Shown here one piece after another: positions 17,005 through 24,867 of a stretch of DNA of 31,451 nt (positions are counted from its first letter, which is position 1; each line of letters starts with the position of its first letter). Both the position numbers and the translations under genes were made by a program. Under the pieces are notes generated by a model. That model made no database searches, was not told the origin of the DNA, and was given only the letters and a program-made list of their open reading frames with translations. The DNA is from UBA6522 sp036231525 (GTDB taxonomy: Bacteria; Pseudomonadota; Gammaproteobacteria; Steroidobacterales; Rariloculaceae): positions 1-31,451 of the forward strand of contig JAZAGZ010000083.1 of assembly GCA_036231525.1 (NCBI GenBank), written 5' to 3'.

Positions 17005-17241
17005 TTAGTTTCCCGCACCGTCACCGCCACCCATACCGCCACCGGGGCCCATGCCGCCACCGGGGCCCATACCGCCACCGGGGCCCATGCCGCCACCGGG
17101 GCCCATGCCGCCACCGGGGCCCATGCCGCCCATGCCAGATTGGGCGTGTGCGCTTTCGATTGGGGCAGTCCCTTTCAGTGCGATCACCGAAAGAGAGATT
17201 GTAATTACCGCTAACCAAAGCTTGGTATATGTAGAGATCAT
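17005..17241 (-). CDS. Small secreted Gly/Met-rich repeat peptide
   Basis: A 78-residue protein convergent with folK. Residues 1 to about 34 form a signal peptide (MISTYTKLWLAVITISLSVI to SAHA-QSG). The mature part is low complexity: SGMGGM, then five perfect MGPGGG hexamers and a final MGGGDGAGN. Regular methionines in a flexible Gly/Pro chain can bind Cu(I) or be an oxidation sink, but no binding has been shown and this is inference only. An AGAAGGA lies about 13 bases before the ATG. Its 5' region carries a 56-bp element repeated upstream of the outer-membrane protein gene at 19572. The complementary strand also has an open proline-rich frame, which is a shadow. Confidence 0.6.
   Translation of the reverse strand: MISTYTKLWLAVITISLSVIALKGTAPIESAHAQSGMGGMGPGGGMGPGGGMGPGGGMGPGGGMGPGGGMGGGDGAGN
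17035..17124 (-). repeat. Five tandem 18-bp units encoding MGPGGG
   Basis: Five nearly identical 18-base units (plus-strand phrase GCCGCCACCGGGGCCCAT, with one variable base giving GCCATA or GCCATG types). GC-rich tandem array inside the secreted peptide gene; copy number is likely to vary between strains and is hard to assemble. Confidence 0.85.
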
Positions 17242-17304
17242 AATTTACGATGTTCCTTCTGTGTTCTTATCAGTTTGGTATTTATGGCAGACGGTGTAAT
17301 CCCT

Positions 17305-17360
17305 GCCAACGTACCAACCCTCACACTCAGGTTAACGTTCAACAAGCACGTTGGTTGACA
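17305..17360 (-). promoter_or_regulatory. Duplicated 56-bp upstream element, copy 1
   Basis: Read on the minus strand this runs from TGTCAACCAACGTGCTTGTT to GGTACGTTGGC and ends 63 bases before the ATG of the Gly/Met-rich peptide gene. It aligns without gaps to 19462-19517 with 50 of 56 bases identical; the first 28 bases are identical. It contains AACGT-N9-ACGTT. Function unknown; a shared operator, promoter region or leader element is likely. Confidence 0.65.
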
Positions 17361-17435
17361 TCGATTCGTCGGTGTCCTCTGGCCGTGAGAAAATTGGCCG
17401 TACTCCAAGAGGTTCTCTAAGAGCTCATGGTTCTT

Positions 17436-18197
17436 TCACCAGCCGATGCTTCGACCCCCATCGACCTTCAGAACCTGTCCGGTTATGTAAGGCGCGTCGC
17501 GCATGAGAAATAGGACAGCTGCAGCAATGTCTTCTGGTTCGCCGGGCCGCTTCAGCGGGATCTGTTGGATGATTTTGGCCTGAGCCTGTTCTGGCATCCC
17601 GGATTCCGGCCAGAGAATAGCTCCCGGTGAAATTCCATTGACTCTGATTTCTGGGCTCAAGTCCTTTGCAAGCGCCCGAGTGAGCATGCTGAGTCCAGCT
17701 TTGGCCGCACCATAAACCGAGTGATTTTTCAAAGGGCGTTGCGAGTGTACATCGACAATGTTAATGATAATGCCGCTTGTTTTACGGAGGTGGGGTAGTG
17801 CGGCTTGGCACAGAAACAGCGGGGCCTTGAGATTACTTCCGACGAGATCATCCCACTGTTCCTCCGTAATCGTCCCTAATGGGGTCGGGTAAAAGCTTGA
17901 GGCATTATTAATTAGTGCGTTGAGCCTACCCGTCTGGTCAATCACTCCTCTAATCATAGGGTCAAGATCGGCCATCTTTCTCAAGTCGCCATGTACCGTG
18001 AGAGCCGAATCTGATCGTTCGGCATTGAGTCGTGCAGCTAGTGCATCGGCTGCTTCAGCGCTTGCAAAATAGTGAATGGCAACATTGGCTCCGGCGCCGT
18101 GGAGCACTGTAGCTATGGCCGCGCCGATTCGCTTAGCTGCACCGGTAATGAGCACCCAACAGCCCTCTAGGGCGTCTTTATTTTTTGCCTCAACCAC
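17436..18197 (-). CDS. SDR-family reductase, probably pteridine reductase (FolM/PTR1-like)
   Basis: A 253-residue short-chain dehydrogenase with GTG start and GGAG 5 bases upstream. The cofactor motif is LITGAAKRIGAAIA; the TGxxxRIG form favours NADPH and is typical of pteridine reductases. NNASSFYPTPLG, then DVHSQRPLKNHSVYGAAKAG gives the Tyr-x-x-x-Lys active site with the aspartate preceding it in place of the usual serine, again as in PTR1/FolM. It ends GQVLKVDGGRSIGW. The enzyme would reduce dihydrobiopterin or dihydrofolate-type pterins. Context supports this: folB and folK lie just to the left. Divergent from the methyltransferase gene, with 66 bases between. Confidence 0.85.
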   Translation of the reverse strand: MVEAKNKDALEGCWVLITGAAKRIGAAIATVLHGAGANVAIHYFASAEAADALAARLNAERSDSALTVHGDLRKMADLDPMIRGVIDQTGRLNALINNASSFYPTPLGTITEEQWDDLVGSNLKAPLFLCQAALPHLRKTSGIIINIVDVHSQRPLKNHSVYGAAKAGLSMLTRALAKDLSPEIRVNGISPGAILWPESGMPEQAQAKIIQQIPLKRPGEPEDIAAAVLFLMRDAPYITGQVLKVDGGRSIGW

Positions 18198-18263
18198 GGC
18201 GACTCCGGGCAGTAATAAGAACTCGTAAGGTTACACTAGACGACCCCTGAAGAGAGCGACTCA

Positions 18264-19409
18264 GTGTCTATACCCTTCCCAAAACCAGACGCACATGGAT
18301 GCAATATTTCCCGCCGACTGAGTGAGCGTATACGTCAGGTGTTGGTTGCGAATGATGGCTGGTTGAGTTTTGAGCGCTACATGCACTGCGTACTCTACGA
18401 TCCGGAATTCGGTTACTACCACAATGGAAGTGAGAAATTTGGTGCCGAGGGTGATTTCGTTACGGCCCCAGAGTTATCGGTACTGTTCGCTGAAGTGCTG
18501 GCAACCCAGGTCGCCGCAATTCTTACCCAACTAGATGATCCAGTAATTCTTGAGATCGGTGCCGGGACTGGTCGGCTTGCTGGGAACTTGAACGCCGCAT
18601 TACGTGCTCAATCGGTGGGTGCACGCTATTGGGTGCTTGAGCCAAGCGCAGAACTTAGGGCTCGTCAGCAGGCACACCTTTCGGAATCTGGAGCGGAGAT
18701 CCAATGGCTTGAGCAGCTGCCTACCGAGCCCCTTCAAGGTTTGATTTTAGCCAACGAGGTTCTAGACGCTTTTCCCACGGTCTGCTTCATCAAGCAGGGG
18801 GGTAAGGCTAGACCGCTGGGCGTGGTTTGGGCAAACGATGGCTTTACCTGGGCCACGGGCGAGCCGGAACAGGGCTTATCCGATTTGATTGCTGAGCTGG
18901 AGACCAGCCTTGGTTATGTTTTTCCCGAGGGGTTTCGGTCGGAGATATCGCCAACGATCCCTGCGTGGATTCAAAGCATTTCGTCCACTCTGGAAAAGGG
19001 GGCAGTTCTTACGATTGACTACGGTCTCACAGAACGAGAGTACTATCACCCGCAGCGCAACCAGGGGACGTTGTTGTGTCACTATCGCCATCGAGCCCAT
19101 GCTGACCCGTTTCTATTGCCTGGATTACAAGACATCAGTGCGTGGGTTGATTTCAGCGCTTGCGCAAGAGCGGCAAAGAATGCTGGGCTGGACGTAGCGG
19201 GCTTTACGACTCAAGGGCAATTTTTAATCCACGGAGGGGCGGCAGAGCGATTGGGGCGTCTTGATGGAGCCACTGCGTTTCGCGCCGCGCAAGCTCTGAA
19301 GACTTTAGTTTTGCCGGGCGAGATGGGCGAACGTTTTAAGCTGTTATTGCTCAGTCGTGGTTTACAGCTCGATCCGCTGCCAGGTCGTGATTTCCGAGAT
19401 CGCCTCTGA
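18264..19409 (+). CDS. SAM-dependent methyltransferase of the MidA/NDUFAF7 family
   Basis: A 381-residue protein with GTG start. Family landmarks: GWLSFERYMHCVLYDPEFGYY at the N-terminus, FGAEGDFVTAPELSVLFAEV, the SAM-binding motif ILEIGAGTGRLAGNL, LANEVLDAFPTVCF and VLTIDYGLTEREYYHPQRNQ, then GTLLCHYRHRAHADPFLLPG. In mitochondria the homologue NDUFAF7 dimethylates an arginine of complex I subunit NDUFS2; the bacterial substrate is not established. It is often found near folate genes or pteridine reductase in proteobacteria, as here. Its start is divergent from the SDR, so the two share an upstream region rather than an operon. Confidence 0.88.
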   Translation: MSIPFPKPDAHGCNISRRLSERIRQVLVANDGWLSFERYMHCVLYDPEFGYYHNGSEKFGAEGDFVTAPELSVLFAEVLATQVAAILTQLDDPVILEIGAGTGRLAGNLNAALRAQSVGARYWVLEPSAELRARQQAHLSESGAEIQWLEQLPTEPLQGLILANEVLDAFPTVCFIKQGGKARPLGVVWANDGFTWATGEPEQGLSDLIAELETSLGYVFPEGFRSEISPTIPAWIQSISSTLEKGAVLTIDYGLTEREYYHPQRNQGTLLCHYRHRAHADPFLLPGLQDISAWVDFSACARAAKNAGLDVAGFTTQGQFLIHGGAAERLGRLDGATAFRAAQALKTLVLPGEMGERFKLLLLSRGLQLDPLPGRDFRDRL

Positions 19410-19461
19410 TCAGAGCGTTCATTGAGCCCCACCTCTCGGTTGGAGCGCGCTAATGAATCAG

Positions 19462-19517
19462 TGTCAACCAACGTGCTTGTTGAACGTTATCTTGTGTGTG
19501 AGGGAGGGTACGTCGGC
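19462..19517 (+). promoter_or_regulatory. Duplicated 56-bp upstream element, copy 2
   Basis: Runs from TGTCAACCAACGTGCTTGTT to GGTACGTCGGC and ends 54 bases before the start of the outer-membrane protein gene. It is 50/56 identical to the element at 17305-17360 and has the same orientation and nearly the same distance relative to its downstream gene. As genomic DNA the two copies form inverted repeats around the SDR and methyltransferase genes. Confidence 0.65.
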
Positions 19518-19571
19518 GAAGTCCGAGGGTTTACCATAGAGATGATTTAACTGCTGCTGGGTGCGTATTTT

Positions 19572-20564
19572 ATGGTGTTCAATAGAGCCCGTTTCATACT
19601 GGGGATATGGTTATTCATAATCGTCAGCGTTCCTGCTTTGGGGCAAACCGGTGCAGGGGAGACTGGAGCCGTATCGCGTCCTTGGATGCTGGGGATATCA
19701 GTTCAGGCAGATGACCTTGACACGGATAGTCGGTATGCAACGTTCAACTGGCATGTAACGGAGAAAACATGGATATATTTTTCAGGCGGTACAAGCCGCT
19801 TCAAAAATAGTTTTGGCGAACTCACTACCAACTCATTTCTCGCTGGGTTTGATCGTCAGCTTGGTCAATTTGGGTTCAGTTTGGACGGTGAGCGTTGGGG
19901 GGATTCCGAGGAAGTTGAATCGACGGACGTGCGGGCAACCGCACACTTTGGTGGTGAACGGTACCGCTTCTATCTGGAGCTTGAGAACCGCCAGATCCAT
20001 CTTTCTCCATCACTTCCAGACCGGGTTGATCTCGATGTAGATGGAGCCGGGATTGGACTCCGAATTCGCGTTAACCTCACGGATCGCTTGAGCCTTTCCC
20101 TTCGAGGGATAAATTATGATTACGAATGGTCTGCTCCGACCTTACAACCGGTCCGCCCAAATTTGCAGCTGACCTCTCAGCCCTTAAAGCGACAGAAATC
20201 ACTAACCAGCCTATGCGCAAAAGCTACAACGCTCATCAACCGCTGTAGCCAAGTACAGAATTTTGTAAAACTGTTAGAACGACGTGATTCATATGTTCAG
20301 TCAACCCTCGCAAATAACAGTTTTCTCGATTCTGAACTATCGCTAAATATGGAATGGCAAGTTGGGACTAAGCTGCTCAATTTTAATGTAACGAAAGATA
20401 GGGCTATCGATCTGGAGCGTTCAGAATCGCACAGCATTGGTGCCAGTATTCTTTTCCCCATCAATTCCCGGGTTGATATGGAGCTTAGTCTGGGGCGGAG
20501 TGAATTCGATCTCTACGAGTCAAGTACCTACGGAGGCGTTTTCTTCCTGATCTACGGCGGCTGA
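19572..20564 (+). CDS. Predicted outer-membrane beta-barrel protein
   Basis: A 330-residue protein with a signal peptide (MVFNRARFILGIWLFIIVSV, cleavage near ALG-Q). Much of it alternates polar and hydrophobic residues in strand-like segments, e.g. WIYFSGGTSRF, FGFSLDGERWG, YRFYLELENRQIHL, AGIGLRIRVNL, LSLSLRGINYDYEW, IGASILFPI and VDMELSLGRSEF, and it ends in an aromatic strand (GGVFFLIYGG), as barrels often do. Residues about 188-245 break the pattern: basic, helical-looking, with Cys215 and Cys225, perhaps a long loop or plug. No named family recognised. It carries the duplicated 56-bp element upstream and ends one base before the convergent cca gene. Confidence 0.65.
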   Translation: MVFNRARFILGIWLFIIVSVPALGQTGAGETGAVSRPWMLGISVQADDLDTDSRYATFNWHVTEKTWIYFSGGTSRFKNSFGELTTNSFLAGFDRQLGQFGFSLDGERWGDSEEVESTDVRATAHFGGERYRFYLELENRQIHLSPSLPDRVDLDVDGAGIGLRIRVNLTDRLSLSLRGINYDYEWSAPTLQPVRPNLQLTSQPLKRQKSLTSLCAKATTLINRCSQVQNFVKLLERRDSYVQSTLANNSFLDSELSLNMEWQVGTKLLNFNVTKDRAIDLERSESHSIGASILFPINSRVDMELSLGRSEFDLYESSTYGGVFFLIYGG

Positions 20565-20565
20565 A

Positions 20566-21792
20566 TTAACTGGAGTTGTTGCCTAACGCACAGCGAATAG
20601 CCTCAATACGGCGTTCCCGGAGTTGTTTGCCTAATGCAGGGCCGGTAGAAGTGTTCTGGAGTTCCTCGCTACGCACTTTACGAGCTGCATTCAAGGCGGT
20701 ACGTAGCACGTTGGCTTGAGGATAGGGCCTATCTTCTAAGCCTAAACGGCCGCGCGCGTCAGCTTCGCAGGCTAGTAAGAAGTCTTCGAATCGTTCTGGT
20801 CGCCTTATGGCATCGACCGTTTCTATAAGTTTGTACGCGGTACTTGGCTTGAGTTCTTTGGCTCGGTGGACTGTACCATGATGACGTGCAACTGCCACAG
20901 CAAGCTCACGAAAACGACGTGGTATAGGCAGTCGGCTGCAGAAGTGGCTTAGGATTTTCACTGACCGTTCTTCATGGCCTCGGTGCTTCGGTAAGATTTT
21001 TTTTGGTGTCCCAGCCTTTCCTAGATCGTGCGTGAGCGTAGCAAATCTTACCGCCACACTTTCCGAAAGGTTGGCAGACATTTTCAGGGCCATCAAGGTA
21101 TGGATACCAGTATCGATTTCTGGATGCCATTCTGCTGGTTGAGGTATGCCAAAGAGGGCTTCTATCTCGGGGAATACGACTCCCAGCGCACCACACTCCC
21201 TAAGCACCTCAAAGTAGACCTCGGGATTTGGTTCAGCTAGCGCCTTTTCAGTTTCTTGCCAGACGCGGTCCGACTTGAGAGCATCCACTTCATTTTTCAC
21301 TACCATGCTAACCATGAGTTCCATGGTTTCTGCCGCGACTGTAAAGCCAAGTTCTTTGAATCGGGCCGCGAACCGGGCGACTCTCAAAACTCGTAGGGGA
21401 TCTTCCTCAAATGCTTCCGAAACATGACGAAGAAAGCCGTCTTTCAGATCTTTCTGACCACCGTACGGATCAATTAGTACGCCCTCAGGATCTCGCGCCA
21501 TTGCGTTGATGGTGAGGTCCCGCCTCCCCAGGTCCTCTTCCAGAGAGACCTCTCCGGAGGTATCAAAACTAAAACCATGATAGCCAGGACCAACTTTGCG
21601 TTCGGTGCGTGCCAGTGCGTACTGTTCTCCTGTCTCGGGATGCAGAAAAACCGGAAAATCTTTACCGACGGGCTTGTAGCCATGTCGCAGAAGTTCTTCG
21701 GCACTGCCACCGACCACAACCCAATCGCGCTCGTGTACTACGCGCTTTAGCAGCGTGTCCCGAACCGCACCACCAACTTCAAAGACCTTCAT
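20566..21792 (-). CDS. cca: Multifunctional CCA protein (tRNA nucleotidyltransferase with HD domain)
   Basis: A 408-residue class II CCA-adding enzyme that builds or repairs the tRNA 3' CCA end. GGAVRD lies at residues 7-12, the metal-site motif ERDWVVVGG at 21-29, RRDLTINAMA and DPLRVLRVARFAARF follow, and a C-terminal HD domain has THDLGKAGTP and ARHHG, giving the phosphohydrolase activities of the gammaproteobacterial enzyme (E. coli 412 residues). The first catalytic carboxylate, Asp21 in E. coli (DRD), is Glu here. That tRNA genes such as the one at 399 encode CCA implies mainly a repair role. Convergent with the barrel gene; divergent, by 32 bases, from the aminopeptidase gene. Confidence 0.96.
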   Translation of the reverse strand: MKVFEVGGAVRDTLLKRVVHERDWVVVGGSAEELLRHGYKPVGKDFPVFLHPETGEQYALARTERKVGPGYHGFSFDTSGEVSLEEDLGRRDLTINAMARDPEGVLIDPYGGQKDLKDGFLRHVSEAFEEDPLRVLRVARFAARFKELGFTVAAETMELMVSMVVKNEVDALKSDRVWQETEKALAEPNPEVYFEVLRECGALGVVFPEIEALFGIPQPAEWHPEIDTGIHTLMALKMSANLSESVAVRFATLTHDLGKAGTPKKILPKHRGHEERSVKILSHFCSRLPIPRRFRELAVAVARHHGTVHRAKELKPSTAYKLIETVDAIRRPERFEDFLLACEADARGRLGLEDRPYPQANVLRTALNAARKVRSEELQNTSTGPALGKQLRERRIEAIRCALGNNSS

Positions 21793-21824
21793 AAACGCAT
21801 AATACCGTAGGCGCAGCGCGTGCT

Positions 21825-22904
21825 ATGGTCCCGGAGATGCGATCTCTCCCGTTTCTAATAGTGATCCTGTGCGCTAGCTTCTCCTCAGGATGCTCCTTGC
21901 CCTACTACTGGCAAGCTGTTGGAGGACAATTAGAGGTACTTCGAAAGAGAACTCCCATAGAGGAAATCCTTAAAAGCCCTGATGCTAGTCCAGAGACGCG
22001 AGAAACATTGCGCCAGGTTCTCGAAATCCGAAGATTTGCGACGACTGTGCTTGGTCTACCGGACAATGGAAGTTACAGCACCTACGTTGATCTCGGGCGC
22101 TCGTACGTGGTGTGGAACGTGGTAGCAGCGAAAGAGTTTTCGGTCGAGCCAATAACCTGGTGTTTTCTCGTTGCCGGTTGCGTGAGCTACCGCGGATATT
22201 TTGATGAGCAGGCTGCTTACCGTCTCTCAACTCGCCTTGAGGCCGATGGCTTGGATACCGTTGTGGGCGGGGTAACAGCGTATTCAACTTTGGGCTACTT
22301 TGCCGATCCGATTCTCAATACTATGATCACGAACGGTGAGCAAACTATCGCAGGACTCTTAATTCACGAACTTGCCCATCAAAGAGTTTATTTTGAGGAT
22401 GATAGTGAACTGAATGAGGCATTTGCGACTGCGGTGGAAGAGTACGGTACTGAGTTATGGTTAATGCGTGCTGGAAAGCTTAGTGAGCTTGCAGAATATC
22501 GGGAGCGTATACAGAGGCGAGCGGATTTCAGTAGGCTCGTGAGTGACCAACAGGAGAGACTGCGTGAGGTTTTCGCACGCACGGATTCTGCTGAGGCAAA
22601 ACGGACTGCTAAGCAGGCTGCATTTGATCTAATGAGAAAGGAATATGAGGTACTAAAGCAAACGTGGGGAGGGGCGACAGACTACGATCTTTGGTTTGCG
22701 CGTCCGTTAAACAACGCACACCTCGCATCTTTTTCAACCTACGGGCGTTGGTTACCCGGAATGCGCAGCTTCTTGGAAGCGCTAGGCCTCGAAGGGTTCT
22801 ATGGAGAGATGGAGGTTTTGGGGAAGCTGAGTTCGAGCGAGCGTCGTGTGCGGCTCCAAGAGTGGTTTGACACACAGGGGGTTGGTGCCGATTCTGATTA
22901 CTAA
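21825..22904 (+). CDS. Putative zinc aminopeptidase, probable lipoprotein
   Basis: A 359-residue protein of the bacterial 'putative aminopeptidase' family (Pfam Aminopep type). It starts with a signal peptide ending SFSSGC-SLPYYWQAVGGQLEVL; the Cys23 suits lipid attachment although the lipobox (SSGC) is imperfect. The zinc site is HELAH at about 181-185 with the downstream Glu in NEAFATAVEE (about 197-206). The C-terminal half is helical with FARPLNNAHLASFSTYGRW, also typical. ATG 21837 is an alternative start. The substrate is unknown; family naming as aminopeptidase rests on the metal motif. Probably acts in the periplasm, attached to a membrane. Confidence 0.85.
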   Translation: MVPEMRSLPFLIVILCASFSSGCSLPYYWQAVGGQLEVLRKRTPIEEILKSPDASPETRETLRQVLEIRRFATTVLGLPDNGSYSTYVDLGRSYVVWNVVAAKEFSVEPITWCFLVAGCVSYRGYFDEQAAYRLSTRLEADGLDTVVGGVTAYSTLGYFADPILNTMITNGEQTIAGLLIHELAHQRVYFEDDSELNEAFATAVEEYGTELWLMRAGKLSELAEYRERIQRRADFSRLVSDQQERLREVFARTDSAEAKRTAKQAAFDLMRKEYEVLKQTWGGATDYDLWFARPLNNAHLASFSTYGRWLPGMRSFLEALGLEGFYGEMEVLGKLSSSERRVRLQEWFDTQGVGADSDY

Positions 22905-22958
22905 GGTGATGGCTGGTCTCCGTAATTTCCGAGACTAAACATTAATTACCAGTGTGTA

Positions 22959-24365
22959 TCAGCGCATAAGTATCAAGACGCCACGGTTTCGTCGAGAGAC
23001 TTGTAGAATGACTGAGCGTGCGCCTTCAACAATTTCCTGTGCTGCATCCACGGATCGAACTCGCTGTCGGTTAATGTGGGTGATGATGTCCCCAGTTCGC
23101 AAGCCTCGTAAGAAGGCAGTACTTCCAGGTTCAACCAGAGTTGCTAAGACACCTCCCAGGCCATTGAAATCTGCTCTCGACTCATCGTTGGTTGCAAACT
23201 CAGCGCCTTCAAATACCGGGTCAATTTCAGCAAGCTGCGTTGGTTGCGCTGGTTCTACTCCCGGGGGCTGAAGTTCACCCAACGCGGCCGTCACTGTGCG
23301 TTGGTTCCCTTCACGAACATAACCAACCGTCACCTCATCACCTGGGCGCATTAGACCGATTACATTCCTGAGCCCCCCGGGGTCTTCGACGGGGTTGCCA
23401 TCAACGCTAACGATGACGTCGCCGATCTGAAGACCAGCTGCTTCTGCCGCAGAGTCTGAAGCGACAACCGTCACCAGTGCACCGGACGTGCTATCAAGGT
23501 CATAACTATCGGCAATTTCGGGAGTCACAGTGGCTATGCTGACACCTAGAAGCCCGCGGCGCACGCCGCCGAAAGCCACGATCTGATCCATAATGGTGCG
23601 CGCCATGTTGACTGGAATCGCGAATCCAATCCCGATGTTTCCACCCGTACGAGAGAAAATAGCAGTGTTAATGCCTACCAACTCTCCTCTGAGATTGACC
23701 AGTGCGCCACCCGAATTGCCTGGATTGATGGACGCGTCAGTTTGAATGAAGTCTTCGTAGCCTTCCGGATTGATGCCCGTCCGTCCTAGCCCGCTGACGA
23801 TTCCCGAGGTTACGGTGTGGCGGAGCCGAAACGGGTTGCCGATTGCGAGCACGAAGTCTCCAACTCGAAGTCCCTCAGAGTTGCCTAGAGGCATTTCGGA
23901 AAGGTCATCCGGGGCGACTTGCAGTACGGCGATATCAGATCCGGCATCTGAGCCAACGACTGTGGCATTTAGGGTGCGATCATCAATCAGTGCGACAGTA
24001 ATTTCGTCAGCATTCTCGATGACATGATTGTTGGTCAAAATGTATCCGTTCGCCGCGTCGACGATAACGCCGGAACCCGCACTCTGTACCTCGCGTCTGT
24101 TATTTGGTGGGAAGAACCGCCGCCACTCTGGAGATTGTGAGAATGCATTCCCACCTTCTACACTGCCTTGCACAGATATATTCACCACCGCTGGTGCGAC
24201 TTGGTCGATGATGGGCGCGAGACTTGGCAATTCTTGATTACCGATGCTTGGGGGTAATGTTTGTCCATGTGCATAATCAACCATCAGCACCAGATAAAGG
24301 CCAAAGCACAAGTTGGCTAGCAACTTGTTAATCGGGTGAGTTCTAAAAAAATCGGTTACGTTCAT
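22959..24365 (-). CDS. degQ: DegQ/DegP-type periplasmic serine endoprotease
   Basis: A 468-residue HtrA-family protease with an N-terminal signal (hydrophobic core about residues 14-30, cleavage near AHG-Q). The catalytic triad is His114 (TNNHV), Asp144 (SDIAVLQV) and Ser218 (NPGNSGGA). Two PDZ domains follow: the first around RRGLLGVSI to VTAALGEL, the second around LEP-like LVEPGSTAFLRGLRTGDII. The LA loop (residues about 66-95, with PEWRRFFPPNNRREVQ) is of DegQ/DegP length. It degrades and may chaperone misfolded envelope proteins. DegP and DegQ cannot be told apart by eye, so the symbol is provisional. Convergent with the aminopeptidase gene. Confidence 0.93.
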   Translation of the reverse strand: MNVTDFFRTHPINKLLANLCFGLYLVLMVDYAHGQTLPPSIGNQELPSLAPIIDQVAPAVVNISVQGSVEGGNAFSQSPEWRRFFPPNNRREVQSAGSGVIVDAANGYILTNNHVIENADEITVALIDDRTLNATVVGSDAGSDIAVLQVAPDDLSEMPLGNSEGLRVGDFVLAIGNPFRLRHTVTSGIVSGLGRTGINPEGYEDFIQTDASINPGNSGGALVNLRGELVGINTAIFSRTGGNIGIGFAIPVNMARTIMDQIVAFGGVRRGLLGVSIATVTPEIADSYDLDSTSGALVTVVASDSAAEAAGLQIGDVIVSVDGNPVEDPGGLRNVIGLMRPGDEVTVGYVREGNQRTVTAALGELQPPGVEPAQPTQLAEIDPVFEGAEFATNDESRADFNGLGGVLATLVEPGSTAFLRGLRTGDIITHINRQRVRSVDAAQEIVEGARSVILQVSRRNRGVLILMR

Positions 24366-24689
24366 ACACTCGGTCCCTCTAAAAGTTCTGTCCGGCCTGA
24401 TCAGTGTCTAGAGTAACAAGCAACCACTTAGTTACATGTTTAAGATGTTCTATTGACAGATAAGTTCCACACTCAACAGATTAAGGCCTCACACTCTAGG
24501 TAGTGTACAACTCTGTAGATCAATCAGCCGAATTTGATTTCGAAAGGAATTTTCAGTTGCCACAGAGATGGGGGAACGGCCAGCAATTTTCAAGACTTGC
24601 AGTTGAAAAGGAGTGCTGTAACAAGTTTGGCCTGTATTTAAGTCTGTGAATATCCTGTTGTTTGTGCGGGGATGATGTGGGGATATATA
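24366..24689. other. AT-rich intergenic DNA between degQ and the nrdJ control region
   Basis: Left part of a 629-base non-coding region separating divergent degQ and nrdJa. It must hold the degQ promoter, but I see no convincing hexamer pair. No ORF, tRNA or strong hairpin found. Confidence 0.5.
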
Positions 24690-24705
24690 ACACAAGATAT
24701 TGTGA
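24690..24705 (+). promoter_or_regulatory. NrdR-like box 1
   Basis: ACACAAGATATTGTGA matches the NrdR consensus ACACWATATATWGTGT at all but two positions and is nearly palindromic. NrdR is the ATP/dATP-sensing repressor of ribonucleotide reductase genes. The site is about 290 bases before the nrdJa start and 178 bases from box 2. Confidence 0.6.
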
Positions 24706-24826
24706 TTTAAGGAATTATAAAAAAATGATCCGTGTTCTTAAAATAATTTCGACAAGATCAAAGGTTATTTTCATAACTACATGTTATATATGTAATTATT
24801 AACCAATACGAGTTTGACGTAACCTC

Positions 24827-24855
24827 TTGACACACGCCCCGTAGACGCCTAACCT
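24827..24855 (+). promoter_or_regulatory. Candidate nrdJ promoter
   Basis: A perfect -35 TTGACA (24827-24832), a 17-base spacer and a weak -10 TAACCT (24850-24855). A second -35-like TTGACG lies at 24814. Transcription would start near 24862, directly before NrdR-like box 2. Confidence 0.5.
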
Positions 24856-24862
24856 ACGGGGC
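24836..24862 (+). repeat. 9-bp GC-rich inverted repeat overlapping the nrdJ promoter
   Basis: GCCCCGTAG, loop ACGCCTAAC, CTACGGGGC: a perfect 9-bp stem. It covers the spacer and -10 of the candidate promoter, so it may be an operator or, if transcription starts further upstream, an RNA hairpin. There is no T-run after it. Confidence 0.65.
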
Positions 24863-24867
24863 CAGTG

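Noticed and set aside
17035..17124. Tandem repeats as a CRISPR-like array
   Set aside because: Units are 18 bp, contiguous, without spacers and in a coding frame; no cas genes are near.
17051..17299. Proline-rich ORF on the plus strand opposite the Gly/Met-rich peptide
   Set aside because: The minus strand has a signal peptide and a defined start; the plus frame is its low-complexity complement.
22905..22958. GTCTC/GAGAC pairing between the aminopeptidase and degQ genes
   Set aside because: A five-base stem with a long loop and no T-run; too weak to call a terminator.
24660..24690. DnaA-box-like TGTGGGGATA near the nrdJ control region
   Set aside because: It differs from the TGTGGATAA consensus by an inserted base pattern and has no companion boxes; no origin features were seen.
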